A stretch of DNA of 64,000 nucleotides from Ideonella livida (lineage in GTDB: Bacteria > Pseudomonadota > Gammaproteobacteria > Burkholderiales > Burkholderiaceae_C), in assembly GCF_010499455.1 (NCBI RefSeq), contig NZ_JAAGOH010000015.1, forward strand, positions 60,287-124,286, in the 5' to 3' direction. Below, piece by piece: positions 15,934 through 24,931 of this stretch. Position numbers and translations under genes: made by a program. Numbering within the stretch: position 1 is the first letter of the stretch; the number at the start of each line of letters is the position of its first letter. The notes beneath the pieces were generated by a model. The model saw only the letters and a program-made list of their open reading frames with translations. It was not told the DNA's origin and did not search any database.

Positions 15934-17646
15934 TCAGGCAGTCAGGGCTTCGTCACGGGCGGTCGCGTGGCGCACGGCATCGGTGGCGGCGCGCAGCGGG
16001 GGCACGCCCACACGGCGCACGGTGTCCACAAAGCGCTCGCCCGCCTGACGCTCGCGGCGGTACACCTCGATCAGCGCCTCGACCACGTCAGCCACTTCCT
16101 CCGCCGCAAACGACGGGCCGATCACCTTGCCGGGCAGCGGGGCGCCGCTCAGCGTGGAGCCGTCGGAGCCCCCCACCGACACCTGGTACCACTCCTTGCC
16201 ATCCTTGTCGACGCCGAGGATGCCGATGTGCCCGGTGTGGTGGTGGCCGCAGGAGTTCATGCAGCCGCTGATGTGCAGGTCAATGTCGCCCAGGTCGTAG
16301 AGCGCGTCGAGATCGTCGAAACGTTCGGTGATGTCCGCGGCGATCGGGATGGAGCGGGCATTGGCCAGGGCACAGAAATCACCGCCAGGGCAGGCGATCA
16401 TGTCGGTCAGCAGGCCGATGTTGGGCAGCGCGAAGCCGGCGTCCGTGGCCGCATGCCACACCGCCAGCAGGTCAGCCTCACGCACCCAGGGCAGCACCAG
16501 GTTTTGGTCGTGCGACACGCGCAGCTCACCCAGCGAGTAGCGGTCGGCCATGGTGGCGGCCAATTCCATCTGCTCGCTGGTCACATCGCCAGGGGCCTGG
16601 CCCGGGCGCTTGAGCGACAGGGTGACGGCGCGGTAGCCGGAGACGCGGTGGCCGTGGACGTTGCGCTCCAGCCAGCGCAGGAAGGCGGCAGGGGCCTGGC
16701 CGGTGCGGTGCGGGTCAAAACCACCCACCGCCGGACGGACGCCCGCCGGATCCTGGAAGTGCACCGCCACACGGTCCAGTTCGCTGGCCGGGATGAGGTG
16801 GTCGCGGCCGCCTGCATCCACGTTGAGGATCTTGTCGAACTCGGCGTTGACGGCGTCGAAGTACTTCTGGCCCTCGGCCTTGACCAGGATCTTGATCCGG
16901 GCCTTGTAGGCGTTGTCGCGGCGGCCGAAGCGGTTGTAGACGCGGACGATGGCCTCGAGATAAATCAGGATCTGCTGCCAGGGCACGAAGGCGTTGATCA
17001 CCGAACCGATCACGGGCGTGCGGCCCATGCCGCCGCCCACGTAGACCTTGAAGCCCACCTCGCCGGCGTCATTCTTGAGCAGTTGCAGACCGACGTCATG
17101 CCAGGCAATGGCGGCGCGGTCTTCGGCGGCGCCACTGACCGCGATCTTGAACTTGCGCGGCAGGAAGGCGAACTCAGGGTGCAGCGTGCTCCACTGGCGC
17201 AGGATCTCGCAGTACGGGCGCGGATCGACGATCTCGTCCGGGGCAATGCCAGCAAAGCAGTCGGTGGTGATGTTGCGGATGCAGTTGCCGCTGGTCTGGA
17301 TGCCGTGCATGTCCACCTCGGCCAGCAGGTCCATGGCATCAGCGGCTTTGGGCAGCGCAATCCAGTTGTACTGCAGGTTTTGCCGAGTGGTGAAGTGGCC
17401 GAAACCGCGGTCCAGGTCGCGGGCGATCACGGCCAGCTGGCGCAGTTGGCGGCTGTGCAGTTCGCCGTAGGGGATGGCCACGCGCAGCATGGGGGCGTGG
17501 CGCTGGATGTACCAGCCGTTCTGGAGGCGCAACGGACGGAAGTCGTCGTCGGCCAGCTCGCCGGCCAAGTTGCGATCGAGCTGGTCGCGGAACTGCGCGG
17601 CGCGTTGACGGATGAACTGGCGGTCGAAGTCGGTGTACTGGTACAT
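15934..17646 (-). CDS. cysI: Siroheme-dependent nitrite/sulfite reductase
   Basis: 570 residues from the ATG at 17644-17646 (MYQYTDFDRQF), the usual start in this order; an ATG at 17694 would add 16 residues with no clear ribosome site. Two ferredoxin-like halves and two siroheme halves are visible. The siroheme/[4Fe-4S] cysteines are in CPGGDFCALANAR and SGCMNSCGHHH. It reduces sulfite to sulfide with six electrons in the cytoplasm. The following DUF934, cysH and cobA genes are tightly packed, and a candidate operator lies at 17723-17745. Confidence 0.95.
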   Translation of the reverse strand: MYQYTDFDRQFIRQRAAQFRDQLDRNLAGELADDDFRPLRLQNGWYIQRHAPMLRVAIPYGELHSRQLRQLAVIARDLDRGFGHFTTRQNLQYNWIALPKAADAMDLLAEVDMHGIQTSGNCIRNITTDCFAGIAPDEIVDPRPYCEILRQWSTLHPEFAFLPRKFKIAVSGAAEDRAAIAWHDVGLQLLKNDAGEVGFKVYVGGGMGRTPVIGSVINAFVPWQQILIYLEAIVRVYNRFGRRDNAYKARIKILVKAEGQKYFDAVNAEFDKILNVDAGGRDHLIPASELDRVAVHFQDPAGVRPAVGGFDPHRTGQAPAAFLRWLERNVHGHRVSGYRAVTLSLKRPGQAPGDVTSEQMELAATMADRYSLGELRVSHDQNLVLPWVREADLLAVWHAATDAGFALPNIGLLTDMIACPGGDFCALANARSIPIAADITERFDDLDALYDLGDIDLHISGCMNSCGHHHTGHIGILGVDKDGKEWYQVSVGGSDGSTLSGAPLPGKVIGPSFAAEEVADVVEALIEVYRRERQAGERFVDTVRRVGVPPLRAATDAVRHATARDEALTA

Positions 17647-17722
17647 GGGGATCGGGGCAGCTGATGCCAAGGCGGCATTCTGCGGATTCCTCATATGCTT
17701 GTGAACGACTTCTTTTTTATCT

Positions 17723-17745
17723 CTTTATTCTCCTGAGGAATAAAG
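17723..17745. promoter_or_regulatory. Candidate CysB-like operator upstream of cysI
   Basis: CTTTATTC (17723-17730) and GAATAAAG (17738-17745) are perfect inverted arms around TCCTGAG, in the AT-rich stretch 77 bases before the cysI start. The size suits a LysR-type regulator, and CysB is the expected regulator of this operon. The link to CysB is inferred. Confidence 0.5.
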
Positions 17746-17807
17746 CGCGGCACAGAGGTCCTGCAGCCGACCGATGGAGCGGTCAGCGGTGGCTGCGACC
17801 TCCTCCG

Positions 17808-17835
17808 AAAAAAAAGAACCCGGCCATGGCCGGGT
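17808..17835 (-). terminator. Rho-independent terminator of the phasin gene
   Basis: A perfect 18-bp palindrome ACCCGGCCATGGCCGGGT (17818-17835) is followed on the minus strand by TTCTTTTTTTT. It lies about 95 bases after the phasin stop and before the cysI promoter region. Confidence 0.92.
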
Positions 17836-17929
17836 CTTGAAGGGTACCGGAACGGTGTGCGTTCGAAGGTACCGAGGAGACAAGCGTAACGGCGTGCGCC
17901 AAGCGCTCGCCGCGACACCCTCAGGGCCC

Positions 17930-18472
17930 TCAGGCCTTGCGGGTGGTCTTGGGGGCAGCCTTGACGGCGGTGGCGGTCACGGCCTGGAAGTTGGCTTCAG
18001 CCACTTCGGCGGCTTGCTTGGCGGCCTTCTGCACGCTCTCGTAGGCGTTGGTGGCAGCGGCCATGGCCGACTTCACCAGGGCCACGGCGTTCTCAGTGCC
18101 GGCAGGGGCGTTCTTGACGGCGCTGTCGAAGGAAGCGGCGAACTTCTTCTGGGCGTCGGTCAGGGTGGCTTCGGCGGCCTTCACCACTTCGGCGTTGGTG
18201 GCGGCAAAGATGTCGTACAGCTGGCGGCTGTAGGCAGCGGCCTTCTCAGCGGACGGCTGCAGCATGCCGGCTTGCAGGGCCAGCAGTTCCTGGGCGTCCT
18301 TCACGGACAGGGCCGCCTTGGTGGAGTCGGCGGTTTCGCTCAGCGAGGCCTTGGCCACTTGCAGGTTCAGCTCGACCAGCTTTTCCACGCCTTCGAAGGC
18401 CTTGTTGGTGAGGTCGAACAGGGTCTCGACGTTGGCCTTCTGGGCAGCGACCAGTTGTTCAGCAGTCAGCAT
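17930..18472 (-). CDS. phaP: Phasin (PHA granule-associated protein)
   Basis: 180 residues from the ATG at 18470-18472, preceded on its strand by GGAG. It is almost all alpha-helix, rich in Ala, Lys and Glu, with no cysteine or signal peptide. The opening [21 protein letters not shown] and the repeated AxxxVE helices are the phasin_2 (TIGR01841) pattern. It coats polyhydroxybutyrate granules. The matching phaCAB operon is at 43.8-47.7 kb. Two similar palindromic sites lie upstream and it has its own terminator, so it is a single-gene unit. Confidence 0.93.
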   Translation of the reverse strand: MLTAEQLVAAQKANVETLFDLTNKAFEGVEKLVELNLQVAKASLSETADSTKAALSVKDAQELLALQAGMLQPSAEKAAAYSRQLYDIFAATNAEVVKAAEATLTDAQKKFAASFDSAVKNAPAGTENAVALVKSAMAAATNAYESVQKAAKQAAEVAEANFQAVTATAVKAAPKTTRKA

Positions 18473-18520
18473 GGCATTTCTCCGGAGTCTCGGTTGAGGG
18501 AAGTTGTGGCAGCCAGACTT

Positions 18521-18535
18521 TTGTGCGCTGCAACA
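18521..18535. promoter_or_regulatory. Candidate PhaR-type site, proximal to phaP
   Basis: TTGTGCGCTGCAACA holds the inverted pair TGC/GCA around three bases and lies 49 bases upstream of the phasin start. An almost identical site is at 18580-18594. TGC/GCA-rich sites are bound by the PHB-sensing repressor PhaR in related bacteria; the link here is inferred. Confidence 0.45.
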
Positions 18536-18579
18536 TGGTTCCCAGTATGGGGGGCGGAGAACTGCTGCGCAAGTGTTTT

Positions 18580-18594
18580 TTGTGCAGCGCAACA
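18580..18594. promoter_or_regulatory. Candidate PhaR-type site, distal to phaP
   Basis: TTGTGCAGCGCAACA has the same outer bases as 18521-18535, with AGC instead of GCT in the middle. The two sites start 59 bases apart, close to six helical turns, so they face the same side of the DNA. Confidence 0.45.
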
Positions 18595-18725
18595 AAAGTT
18601 TCATCCACCGCTGCGGCGCGTGTGCGTTTTGCCGCGGGGGCGGCCCTTGCGGGGCTTTCGCGCAGGAGACAGGCTGGTGCTCGGCGGCTGGCCAAGAATG
18701 GGGGCAGATCCTCCTTCCACATGCC

Positions 18726-19694
18726 ATGCTGGCCTACACCTCAGACCACCACGAACTGCCGCTGCCGCCGGGCCACCGTTTCCCGATGGCCAAGTACGCC
18801 ATGCTCCGGGAGCGGGTAGCGCAGGCGTTGCCCGGCGTGCGGCTGGCGCCTGCACCCGCCGCCAGCGAGGGGGAATTGGCGCTGGTGCACCATCCGCAAT
18901 ACGTGCAGGCGGTGGCACAGGGGACCCTGAGCCCACAGCAGGCGCGTGAGATCGGCTTTCCTTGGTCCCCCCAGATGGCGGAGCGCTCCTGCCGCTCGGT
19001 CGGGGCCACCGTGGCCGCGGCCCGGGCCGCGTTGCGCGAAGGGGTGGCCGCCAACCTGGCGGGCGGGACCCACCATGCCTACGCGGACCGCGGCTCGGGC
19101 TACTGCGTGTTCAACGACGTGGCGGTGGCGGCGCGCCTGATGCAGGCCGAGCACCGCCGCCATCGGCCTGAGCCGCTGCAGGTGCTGGTGATCGACTTGG
19201 ACGTCCACCAGGGCAACGGCACGGCGGCCATCTTCCAGGGGGATGCCTCGGTCTTCACCCTGTCGCTGCATGGGGCCCGCAACTTTCCCTTCCGCAAGGA
19301 GGCCTCTGACCTGGACGTGGAGTTGCCCGACGGTTGCACGGACGCGCCCTACCTCTCAGCCCTGGACGAGGCCCTGTCCAGCGTCTGGCAACGGTTGCAG
19401 GATCGACCGGTGGGGTTGTGCTTCTATTTGGCTGGGGCCGATCCGCATGAGGACGACCGCCTGGGCCGGCTCAAGCTCAGCGCCGAAGGACTGGCGATGC
19501 GCGACCGCCGTGTGCTGGACGCCTTGGCCGCGCGGCGCATTCCGGTGGCCTTGAGCATGGCCGGGGGCTACGGACGAGACATTGCCACCACGGTGGGGCT
19601 GCAATGCCGCACCCTCTGCTTGGCCTGGGAGCATTGGGTGCGCTGGCAGGCGGGCCCCCGCGGTGCCTCGCCGGTGCAATCGGCCCTCGCATGA
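18726..19694 (+). CDS. Histone deacetylase-like (class II HDAC family) hydrolase
   Basis: 322 residues from the ATG at 18726 ([20 protein letters not shown]). The family motifs are intact: [19 protein letters not shown] with the His pair, [10 protein letters not shown] with the zinc Asp/His ligands, and a later GADPHEDD with the second zinc Asp. Bacterial members remove acetyl groups from polyamines or small molecules; the substrate here is unknown. It is divergent from the phasin gene and begins a plus-strand run with a thioesterase and a nitroreductase. Confidence 0.92.
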   Translation: MLAYTSDHHELPLPPGHRFPMAKYAMLRERVAQALPGVRLAPAPAASEGELALVHHPQYVQAVAQGTLSPQQAREIGFPWSPQMAERSCRSVGATVAAARAALREGVAANLAGGTHHAYADRGSGYCVFNDVAVAARLMQAEHRRHRPEPLQVLVIDLDVHQGNGTAAIFQGDASVFTLSLHGARNFPFRKEASDLDVELPDGCTDAPYLSALDEALSSVWQRLQDRPVGLCFYLAGADPHEDDRLGRLKLSAEGLAMRDRRVLDALAARRIPVALSMAGGYGRDIATTVGLQCRTLCLAWEHWVRWQAGPRGASPVQSALA

Positions 19695-19780
19695 GACAGA
19701 GGTCCACCGCCCCAGGGCGTTGCGCCACGCCAAACCCCTCTTCAGCTTCTCTCGCCTTGGGAGCCCGTCCGCCTTCCACC

Positions 19781-20248
19781 ATGACTGCCATGACCGCCAT
19801 GACCACCATCCCTGCGCCGCGGCCCCATCCCCAGCACCGCGACACCTATCGAGCCTTCCGTCCGATCGCCACCCGATGGATGGACAACGACGTCTATGGG
19901 CATGTCAACAACGTCGTGTACTACAGCTACTTCGACACGGCGGTCAACGGCTACCTGATCGACGCCGGGGTCCTCGACATCCAGGCCGGCGCCACCATCG
20001 GCCTGGTCATCGAGACCCAGTGCAACTACTTTGCCCCGCTGGCCTTTCCCCAGTCCATCGAGGCGGGTCTGCGTGTGGCGCACCTGGGCAGCTCCAGCGT
20101 GCGCTACGAGATCGGCCTGTTTGCGCACGGTGAGTCCACCACCGCGGCGGCCGGCCACTTTGTCCATGTCTATGTGGACCGTCAGAGCCGGCGGCCGGTG
20201 CCCTTGCCGCAGGCGCTCAAGACGGCCCTCCAGCCTCTGTGCAACTGA
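19781..20248 (+). CDS. Hotdog-fold acyl-CoA thioesterase
   Basis: 155 residues from the ATG at 19781; in-frame ATGs at 19790 and 19799 are equally possible. [22 protein letters not shown] is the 4HBT/YbgC-FadM signature, with the catalytic Asp in [10 protein letters not shown]. It should hydrolyse acyl-CoA in the cytoplasm; the chain length is unknown. It follows the HDAC-like gene by 86 bases and precedes the nitroreductase by 51 bases, so the three may be co-transcribed. Confidence 0.9.
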   Translation: MTAMTAMTTIPAPRPHPQHRDTYRAFRPIATRWMDNDVYGHVNNVVYYSYFDTAVNGYLIDAGVLDIQAGATIGLVIETQCNYFAPLAFPQSIEAGLRVAHLGSSSVRYEIGLFAHGESTTAAAGHFVHVYVDRQSRRPVPLPQALKTALQPLCN

Positions 20249-20299
20249 GGCCGTGAGTCCGCCGGTGTTCCGGCCTTTCTCTTCTTGGACCAGCTTCCC

Positions 20300-20998
20300 A
20301 TGAACCCCTCAGACGCCATCGCCGCAGTCGATGCGGCCATCACCGGACGCCATTCCATGCGGGCCTACCTGAGCACGCCGGTGCCGCGGGCCCAGATAGA
20401 AGACATCCTGGCGGTGGCCGCCCGGGCCCCCTCGGGCACCAACACCCAGCCCTGGCAGGTGCATGTGCTCACCGGTGCCGCGCTGCAGCGCTTCACGCGA
20501 CGTCTGGGCGAGGCCTTCGATGACCCAGCCCAGCGGGAGGCGCACGCCGAGGAATATGACTATTACCCCCGGCAATGGGTGTCGCCCTACATCGACCGCC
20601 GGCGCAAGGTGGGGTGGGACCTGTACGGCCTGCTGGGCATCGGCAAGGCGGACAAGCTGCGTATGCATGCCCAGCATGCGCGCAACTTTCAATTCTTCGG
20701 GGCGCCGGTCGGGTTGATCTTCACGATCGACCGCCTGATGGGGCAGGGCAGTTGGCTGGACTACGGCATGTTCCTGCAGAACGTGATGGTGGCGGCCCGC
20801 GCGCGGGGCTTAGACACCTGTCCGCAGGCGGCGTTCACGCAGTTCCATCGGCTCATCCAGGAGGAACTGGGGCTGGCCGCGGACCAGATGGTGGTGTGCG
20901 GCATGGCGCTGGGCCATGCCGACCCGGCGGCGGTGGAGAACTCGCTGGTCACTGAGCGCGAACCCGTCTCGGGGTTTACCCGGTTTCTGGAGGCCTGA
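20300..20998 (+). CDS. Nitroreductase-family FMN oxidoreductase
   Basis: 232 residues from the ATG at 20300. The N-terminal GRHSMRAYLSTPVPRAQIEDIL and ARAPSGTNTQPWQVHVLTG are the FMN-binding signature; DYGMFLQNVMVAARARGLDTCPQAAF is the second part. It resembles NfsB/RutE-like reductases of about 220-230 residues and should reduce nitro compounds, quinones or enones with NAD(P)H. The natural substrate cannot be read from sequence. Same strand as the upstream thioesterase. Confidence 0.9.
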   Translation: MNPSDAIAAVDAAITGRHSMRAYLSTPVPRAQIEDILAVAARAPSGTNTQPWQVHVLTGAALQRFTRRLGEAFDDPAQREAHAEEYDYYPRQWVSPYIDRRRKVGWDLYGLLGIGKADKLRMHAQHARNFQFFGAPVGLIFTIDRLMGQGSWLDYGMFLQNVMVAARARGLDTCPQAAFTQFHRLIQEELGLAADQMVVCGMALGHADPAAVENSLVTEREPVSGFTRFLEA

Positions 20999-21097
20999 TC
21001 AGCGGGCATTCAACCCATCTTCAGAGACGGCTTCCTAGAATCGCGCCCCGCCTGAGCCCCCCGCCCGGGGGCGGGCGAGCAAGAAAGAAGGACGTCG

Positions 21098-22510
21098 ATG
21101 AACTGCAAGCGCCTGATGCGGGCGGGATGGGCCCTGGGGCTGGGACTGGCGCCCATGTGGGCCGGTGCGGCTGAACTTGACGGCGCCAGCTTGGGCGCCT
21201 GGTGGGGCGTGCCCTTTGCGGGCATGCTGCTGTCCATCGCGCTGATGCCATTGCTGGTGCCGTTCTTTTGGCACCACCATTTCGGCAAGGTGGCCGCCGG
21301 TTGGTCGCTGGCTTTCTTGCTGCCGTTTGCGGTTTTGCAGGGGCCTGGCGTTGCGGTGGGACTGGTCAGCCACACCCTGGTGGCCGAGTACCTGCCCTTC
21401 ATCATTTTGCTGACGGCGTTGTTCACGGCGGCCGGCGGCATCTATGTGCGCGGCAACCTGCACGGCAGTCCGCTGCTCAACACCGGCCTGCTGGCGGGCG
21501 GGGCGGCACTGGCCAGCCTGATGGGGACCACGGGCGCCTCCATGCTGTTGATCCGACCGCTGATCCGCGCCAATGACAACCGCCGCCACGTCACCCATGT
21601 CATGGTGTTCTTCATCTTCATCGTCAGCAACGCCGGCGGCTCCCTCACGCCGCTGGGCGATCCGCCCCTGTTCCTGGGTTTCCTCAAGGGTGTGGAATTC
21701 ACCTGGACGATCCGCCACATCTTTCCGGAGACACTGTTCCTGGTCGGCGCGCTGCTGACCCTGTTCTTTGTGGTGGACAGCTACTGGTACCGCAAGGAAG
21801 GCGTGACGCCGGCCGACCCGACGCCGGACGACCACCGCTTTGGTTTGGACGGTGCCATCAACTTCCTGCCTTTGGCTGGGGTGGTGGGTCTGGTGCTGAT
21901 GAGCGGCACCTGGAAGCCCGGCATCACCGTGCCCTTGCTGGGGCAGGAGGTGGGGCTGGAGCAGGTCCTGCGTGACCTGGGCCTGGTGGCGCTGACCTTC
22001 CTGTCCCTGGCCATCACCCCCAAAGGCGTGCGCGAGGCCAACCAGTTCTCCTGGGGGCCCATGCAGGAGGTGGGCAAGCTGTTTATCGGCATCTTCCTGA
22101 CCATGGTGCCGGTGCTGGCCATGCTCAAGGCGGGGGAGGCGGGCGCCTTTGCCGCCGTCACCCGCGCGGTGACCGGACCTGACGGCCAGCCGCTGCCCTG
22201 GGCCTACTTCTGGATCAGCGGGGCCCTCAGCTCCTTCCTGGACAACGCGCCGACTTACCTCGTGTTCTTCAACCTGGCCGGCGGTGATCCTCAGGTGCTG
22301 ATGACCACGCTGGCCACCACCCTGGCCGCGATCTCGGCGGGCTCGGTGTTCATGGGGGCCAACACCTACATTGGCAACGCCCCGAACTTCATGGTCAAGG
22401 CCATCGCCGAGGAGCGCGGCGTGCGCATGCCCAGTTTCTTCGGCTACATGCTCTGGTCCGGCGGCATTCTGATTCCGCTGTTCCTGGTGATGACTTGGAT
22501 CTGGTTCTGA
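21098..22510 (+). CDS. Sodium:proton antiporter / citrate-type transporter
   Basis: 470 residues with a signal-like first segment (LGLGLAPMWAGAAE) and about 11-12 membrane helices. The motifs NAGGSLTPLGDPPLFLGFL, LDNAPTYLVFFNLAGG and GANTYIGNAPNFMVKAIAEE match the CitMHS_2 / NhaD-like branch of the ion-transporter superfamily. It should exchange Na+ for H+ or move a di/tricarboxylate across the inner membrane. It is tightly coupled to the next gene (two bases between stop and ATG), so it heads a three-gene run with a 2-hydroxyacid dehydrogenase and rmuC. Confidence 0.88.
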   Translation: MNCKRLMRAGWALGLGLAPMWAGAAELDGASLGAWWGVPFAGMLLSIALMPLLVPFFWHHHFGKVAAGWSLAFLLPFAVLQGPGVAVGLVSHTLVAEYLPFIILLTALFTAAGGIYVRGNLHGSPLLNTGLLAGGAALASLMGTTGASMLLIRPLIRANDNRRHVTHVMVFFIFIVSNAGGSLTPLGDPPLFLGFLKGVEFTWTIRHIFPETLFLVGALLTLFFVVDSYWYRKEGVTPADPTPDDHRFGLDGAINFLPLAGVVGLVLMSGTWKPGITVPLLGQEVGLEQVLRDLGLVALTFLSLAITPKGVREANQFSWGPMQEVGKLFIGIFLTMVPVLAMLKAGEAGAFAAVTRAVTGPDGQPLPWAYFWISGALSSFLDNAPTYLVFFNLAGGDPQVLMTTLATTLAAISAGSVFMGANTYIGNAPNFMVKAIAEERGVRMPSFFGYMLWSGGILIPLFLVMTWIWF

Positions 22511-22512
22511 CC

Positions 22513-23547
22513 ATGGCAAACGATGTCCTGAGGGAAGCTGCAACCGGGTCTGCACCCCGGGCCCGGGTGCTGGTGGCCCGCCCGGTCTTTGCCGAGGTGC
22601 ACGAGCGGCTCGGCCAGCATTTCGACCTGCGCAGCCACGACAGCGACGTGGCCCTGCAAGGTCCCGCCCTGGCTCACGCGCTGCAGGACTGCGAGGGGGT
22701 CTTCATCGCCGGTGTCGAGCAGATCGACGCTGCGCTGCTGCAGGCCTGTCCGCGGCTGCGGGCGGTCTGCAGCATGGCCGTCGGCTACAACAACATCGAC
22801 CTGCAGGCCTGCACCGCACGGGGCGTGCTGGTCAGCAATGCCCCGGACGTGTTGACGGAAACCACCGCCGACTTCGGCTTTGCGCTGATGATGGCCACGG
22901 CGCGGCGCCTCAGCGAGTCCGAGCACTTTCTGCGCCGCGGGGATTGGAAAGCCTGGCGCTACGACCTGTTTGCCGGCGCCGATGTGCACGGCAGCACACT
23001 GGGCATCCTGGGCATGGGCCGCATCGGGCAGGCGATCGCCCGTCGCGGCGTCCTGGGATTTGGCATGCGACTGGTCTACCACAACCGCAGCCGGCTACCC
23101 GCCCCCACCGAGGCGTCGCTGGGGGCGCAGTGGCTCGAGCGTGATGCCTTGATGGCCGAAGCGGACCACCTTGTCATCGTGGTGCCGTATGGTCCGGAAA
23201 GCCACCATCTGGTGGGGGCCGCGGAGCTGGCCCGGATGAAACCCACGGCCACTCTCACCAACATTGCCCGTGGCGGTGTCGTGGACGACGCCGCCCTGGC
23301 GCGGGCCTTGCGCCAAGGGCAGCTGGCCGCGGCGGGTCTGGACGTCTTCGAAGGCGAGCCTCAGGTGCATCCCGAATTGCTGGCGCTGTCCAACGTGGTG
23401 CTCACGCCTCATATCGCCAGCGCCAGTTTGGCTACCCGCCGTGCCATGGCGCTGCTGGCAGCCGACAACCTGGTGGCGGCCCTGACCGGGGGCGAACCGC
23501 CCACGGCGCTCAATCCGCAAGTGCTGGCGCTTCGGCAGCCGGGCTGA
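22513..23547 (+). CDS. D-2-hydroxyacid dehydrogenase (glyoxylate/hydroxypyruvate reductase-like)
   Basis: 344 residues from the ATG at 22513, two bases after the antiporter stop. The NAD(P)-binding motif is LGILGMGRIGQAIA; the catalytic residues are in NIARGGVVDDAALARAL (Arg), DVFEGEP (Glu) and TPHIASASLATR (His). It fits the GyaR/GhrB branch that reduces glyoxylate and hydroxypyruvate. It is one of three genes packed with only a few bases between them, followed by rmuC three bases downstream. Confidence 0.92.
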   Translation: MANDVLREAATGSAPRARVLVARPVFAEVHERLGQHFDLRSHDSDVALQGPALAHALQDCEGVFIAGVEQIDAALLQACPRLRAVCSMAVGYNNIDLQACTARGVLVSNAPDVLTETTADFGFALMMATARRLSESEHFLRRGDWKAWRYDLFAGADVHGSTLGILGMGRIGQAIARRGVLGFGMRLVYHNRSRLPAPTEASLGAQWLERDALMAEADHLVIVVPYGPESHHLVGAAELARMKPTATLTNIARGGVVDDAALARALRQGQLAAAGLDVFEGEPQVHPELLALSNVVLTPHIASASLATRRAMALLAADNLVAALTGGEPPTALNPQVLALRQPG

Positions 23548-23550
23548 GAC

Positions 23551-24834
23551 ATGGAGACGCCTCTGTGGGCTGTGGTCGGGTTGGTCCTGCTGCTGCTGAA
23601 CTTGGCGCTGCTGGTCGTCTTGACCTGGCGCCGGCCAGCCATGGCGCCACCGCAGCCGCTGGTCGACCTGGCTGAGGCGCTCCGCGCCCAGCAGCAGACG
23701 CTGGAGCGTCTGGAGCGCGAGCTGCGCGACGAGATCCAGGACAACGCCCGCGCGGGCCGTGCGGAACAGCACCAGGGCCTGGCTGTGGCGCAGCGCACCT
23801 TGATGGCCCAGGGGGCTGAACTGGGTCGCACCCAGCAGGCGCAATTGCGCAGCCTGAGTGAGGGGCTGGATCGGCGCGTGGCCGAGCTGAGGCTGGCGGT
23901 GGAGCAGCGCTTGGCCGCCCTGCAAGATGGCAACGAGCGCAAGCTTGAACAAATGCGCGCCACGGTGGACGAAAAACTGCACGCCACCCTGGAGCAGCGC
24001 CTGGGCGAGAGCTTTCGCCAGGTGGCTGAACGGTTGGAGCAGGTGCACCAGGGGCTCGGCGAGATGCAGGGGCTGGCCCGCGACGTGGGCTCTCTGAGCC
24101 GGGTGCTGGGCAACGTCAAGAGCCGTGGGGTGTTGGGTGAGCTTCAGCTGGCAGGTCTGCTGGAGCAGGTCTTTGCGCCGGAGCAGTACGCCACGAATGT
24201 GGAGACGGTGCCGGGCAGTGGGGCGCGGGTGGAGTTTGCCCTGCGGCTGCCAGGGCGGGGCCCGGGACTGGGCCCGGTCTGGCTGCCGATCGACGCCAAG
24301 TTTCCCCGCGAGGACTACGAGCGTCTGCAGGCCGCCCAGGACGCGGCGGACGCTGTGGCCGCCGAGCAGGCGGCCCGGGCGCTGGAGCAGCGACTGCGGA
24401 CGGAGGCTAAGACCATCCGCCACAAGTATGTGGCCAGCCCCCACACCACCGATTTCGCCCTGCTGTTCCTCCCCACCGAGGGTTTGTATGCCGAAGCCCT
24501 GCGCCGGCCGGGCCTGGTGGAGGCCTTGCAGCGCGAGCATCAGGTGGTGCTGGCCGGGCCGACCACCCTGCTGGCATTGCTCAACAGCCTGCAGATGGGT
24601 TTCCGCACGCTGGCGCTGGAGCAGCGCAGCACGGAAGTCTGGGAGGTGCTGGGCGGGGTCAAGGCCGAGTTCGGCCGTTTTGGGGAGGTGCTGGCCAAGA
24701 CCCGCCGCAAACTGGAAGAGGCCAGCCAGAGCATCGAGTCTGCCGAGGTGCGCACGCGGGCCATGGCCCGGCGCCTGCGCGACGTGGAGGCCCTGCCGGG
24801 TCAGGCCTCGCCGGCTGCTGAGGCCCCGGACTGA
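23551..24834 (+). CDS. rmuC: DNA recombination protein RmuC
   Basis: 427 residues. One N-terminal membrane helix (VVGLVLLLLNLALLVVLTW), then a long coiled coil rich in Gln, Glu and Arg (about residues 45-170), then the RmuC nuclease-like domain with VKSRGVLGELQLAGLLEQV, LPIDAKFPREDYERL and HTTDFALLFLPTEGLYAEAL. RmuC limits recombination between inverted repeats. It starts three bases after the dehydrogenase stop. No terminator was seen after it; 97 bases separate it from the converging glutaredoxin-like gene. Confidence 0.95.
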   Translation: METPLWAVVGLVLLLLNLALLVVLTWRRPAMAPPQPLVDLAEALRAQQQTLERLERELRDEIQDNARAGRAEQHQGLAVAQRTLMAQGAELGRTQQAQLRSLSEGLDRRVAELRLAVEQRLAALQDGNERKLEQMRATVDEKLHATLEQRLGESFRQVAERLEQVHQGLGEMQGLARDVGSLSRVLGNVKSRGVLGELQLAGLLEQVFAPEQYATNVETVPGSGARVEFALRLPGRGPGLGPVWLPIDAKFPREDYERLQAAQDAADAVAAEQAARALEQRLRTEAKTIRHKYVASPHTTDFALLFLPTEGLYAEALRRPGLVEALQREHQVVLAGPTTLLALLNSLQMGFRTLALEQRSTEVWEVLGGVKAEFGRFGEVLAKTRRKLEEASQSIESAEVRTRAMARRLRDVEALPGQASPAAEAPD

Positions 24835-24931
24835 GCAGCGGCCCGCGCCGCGGTCTGAGCCTTGACTTGGGCCTCTTCACCCCAAACCCGCTGGCGCGGT
24901 GCTGGCCATGGGCCCGGGTCGGTGAGGTGTT

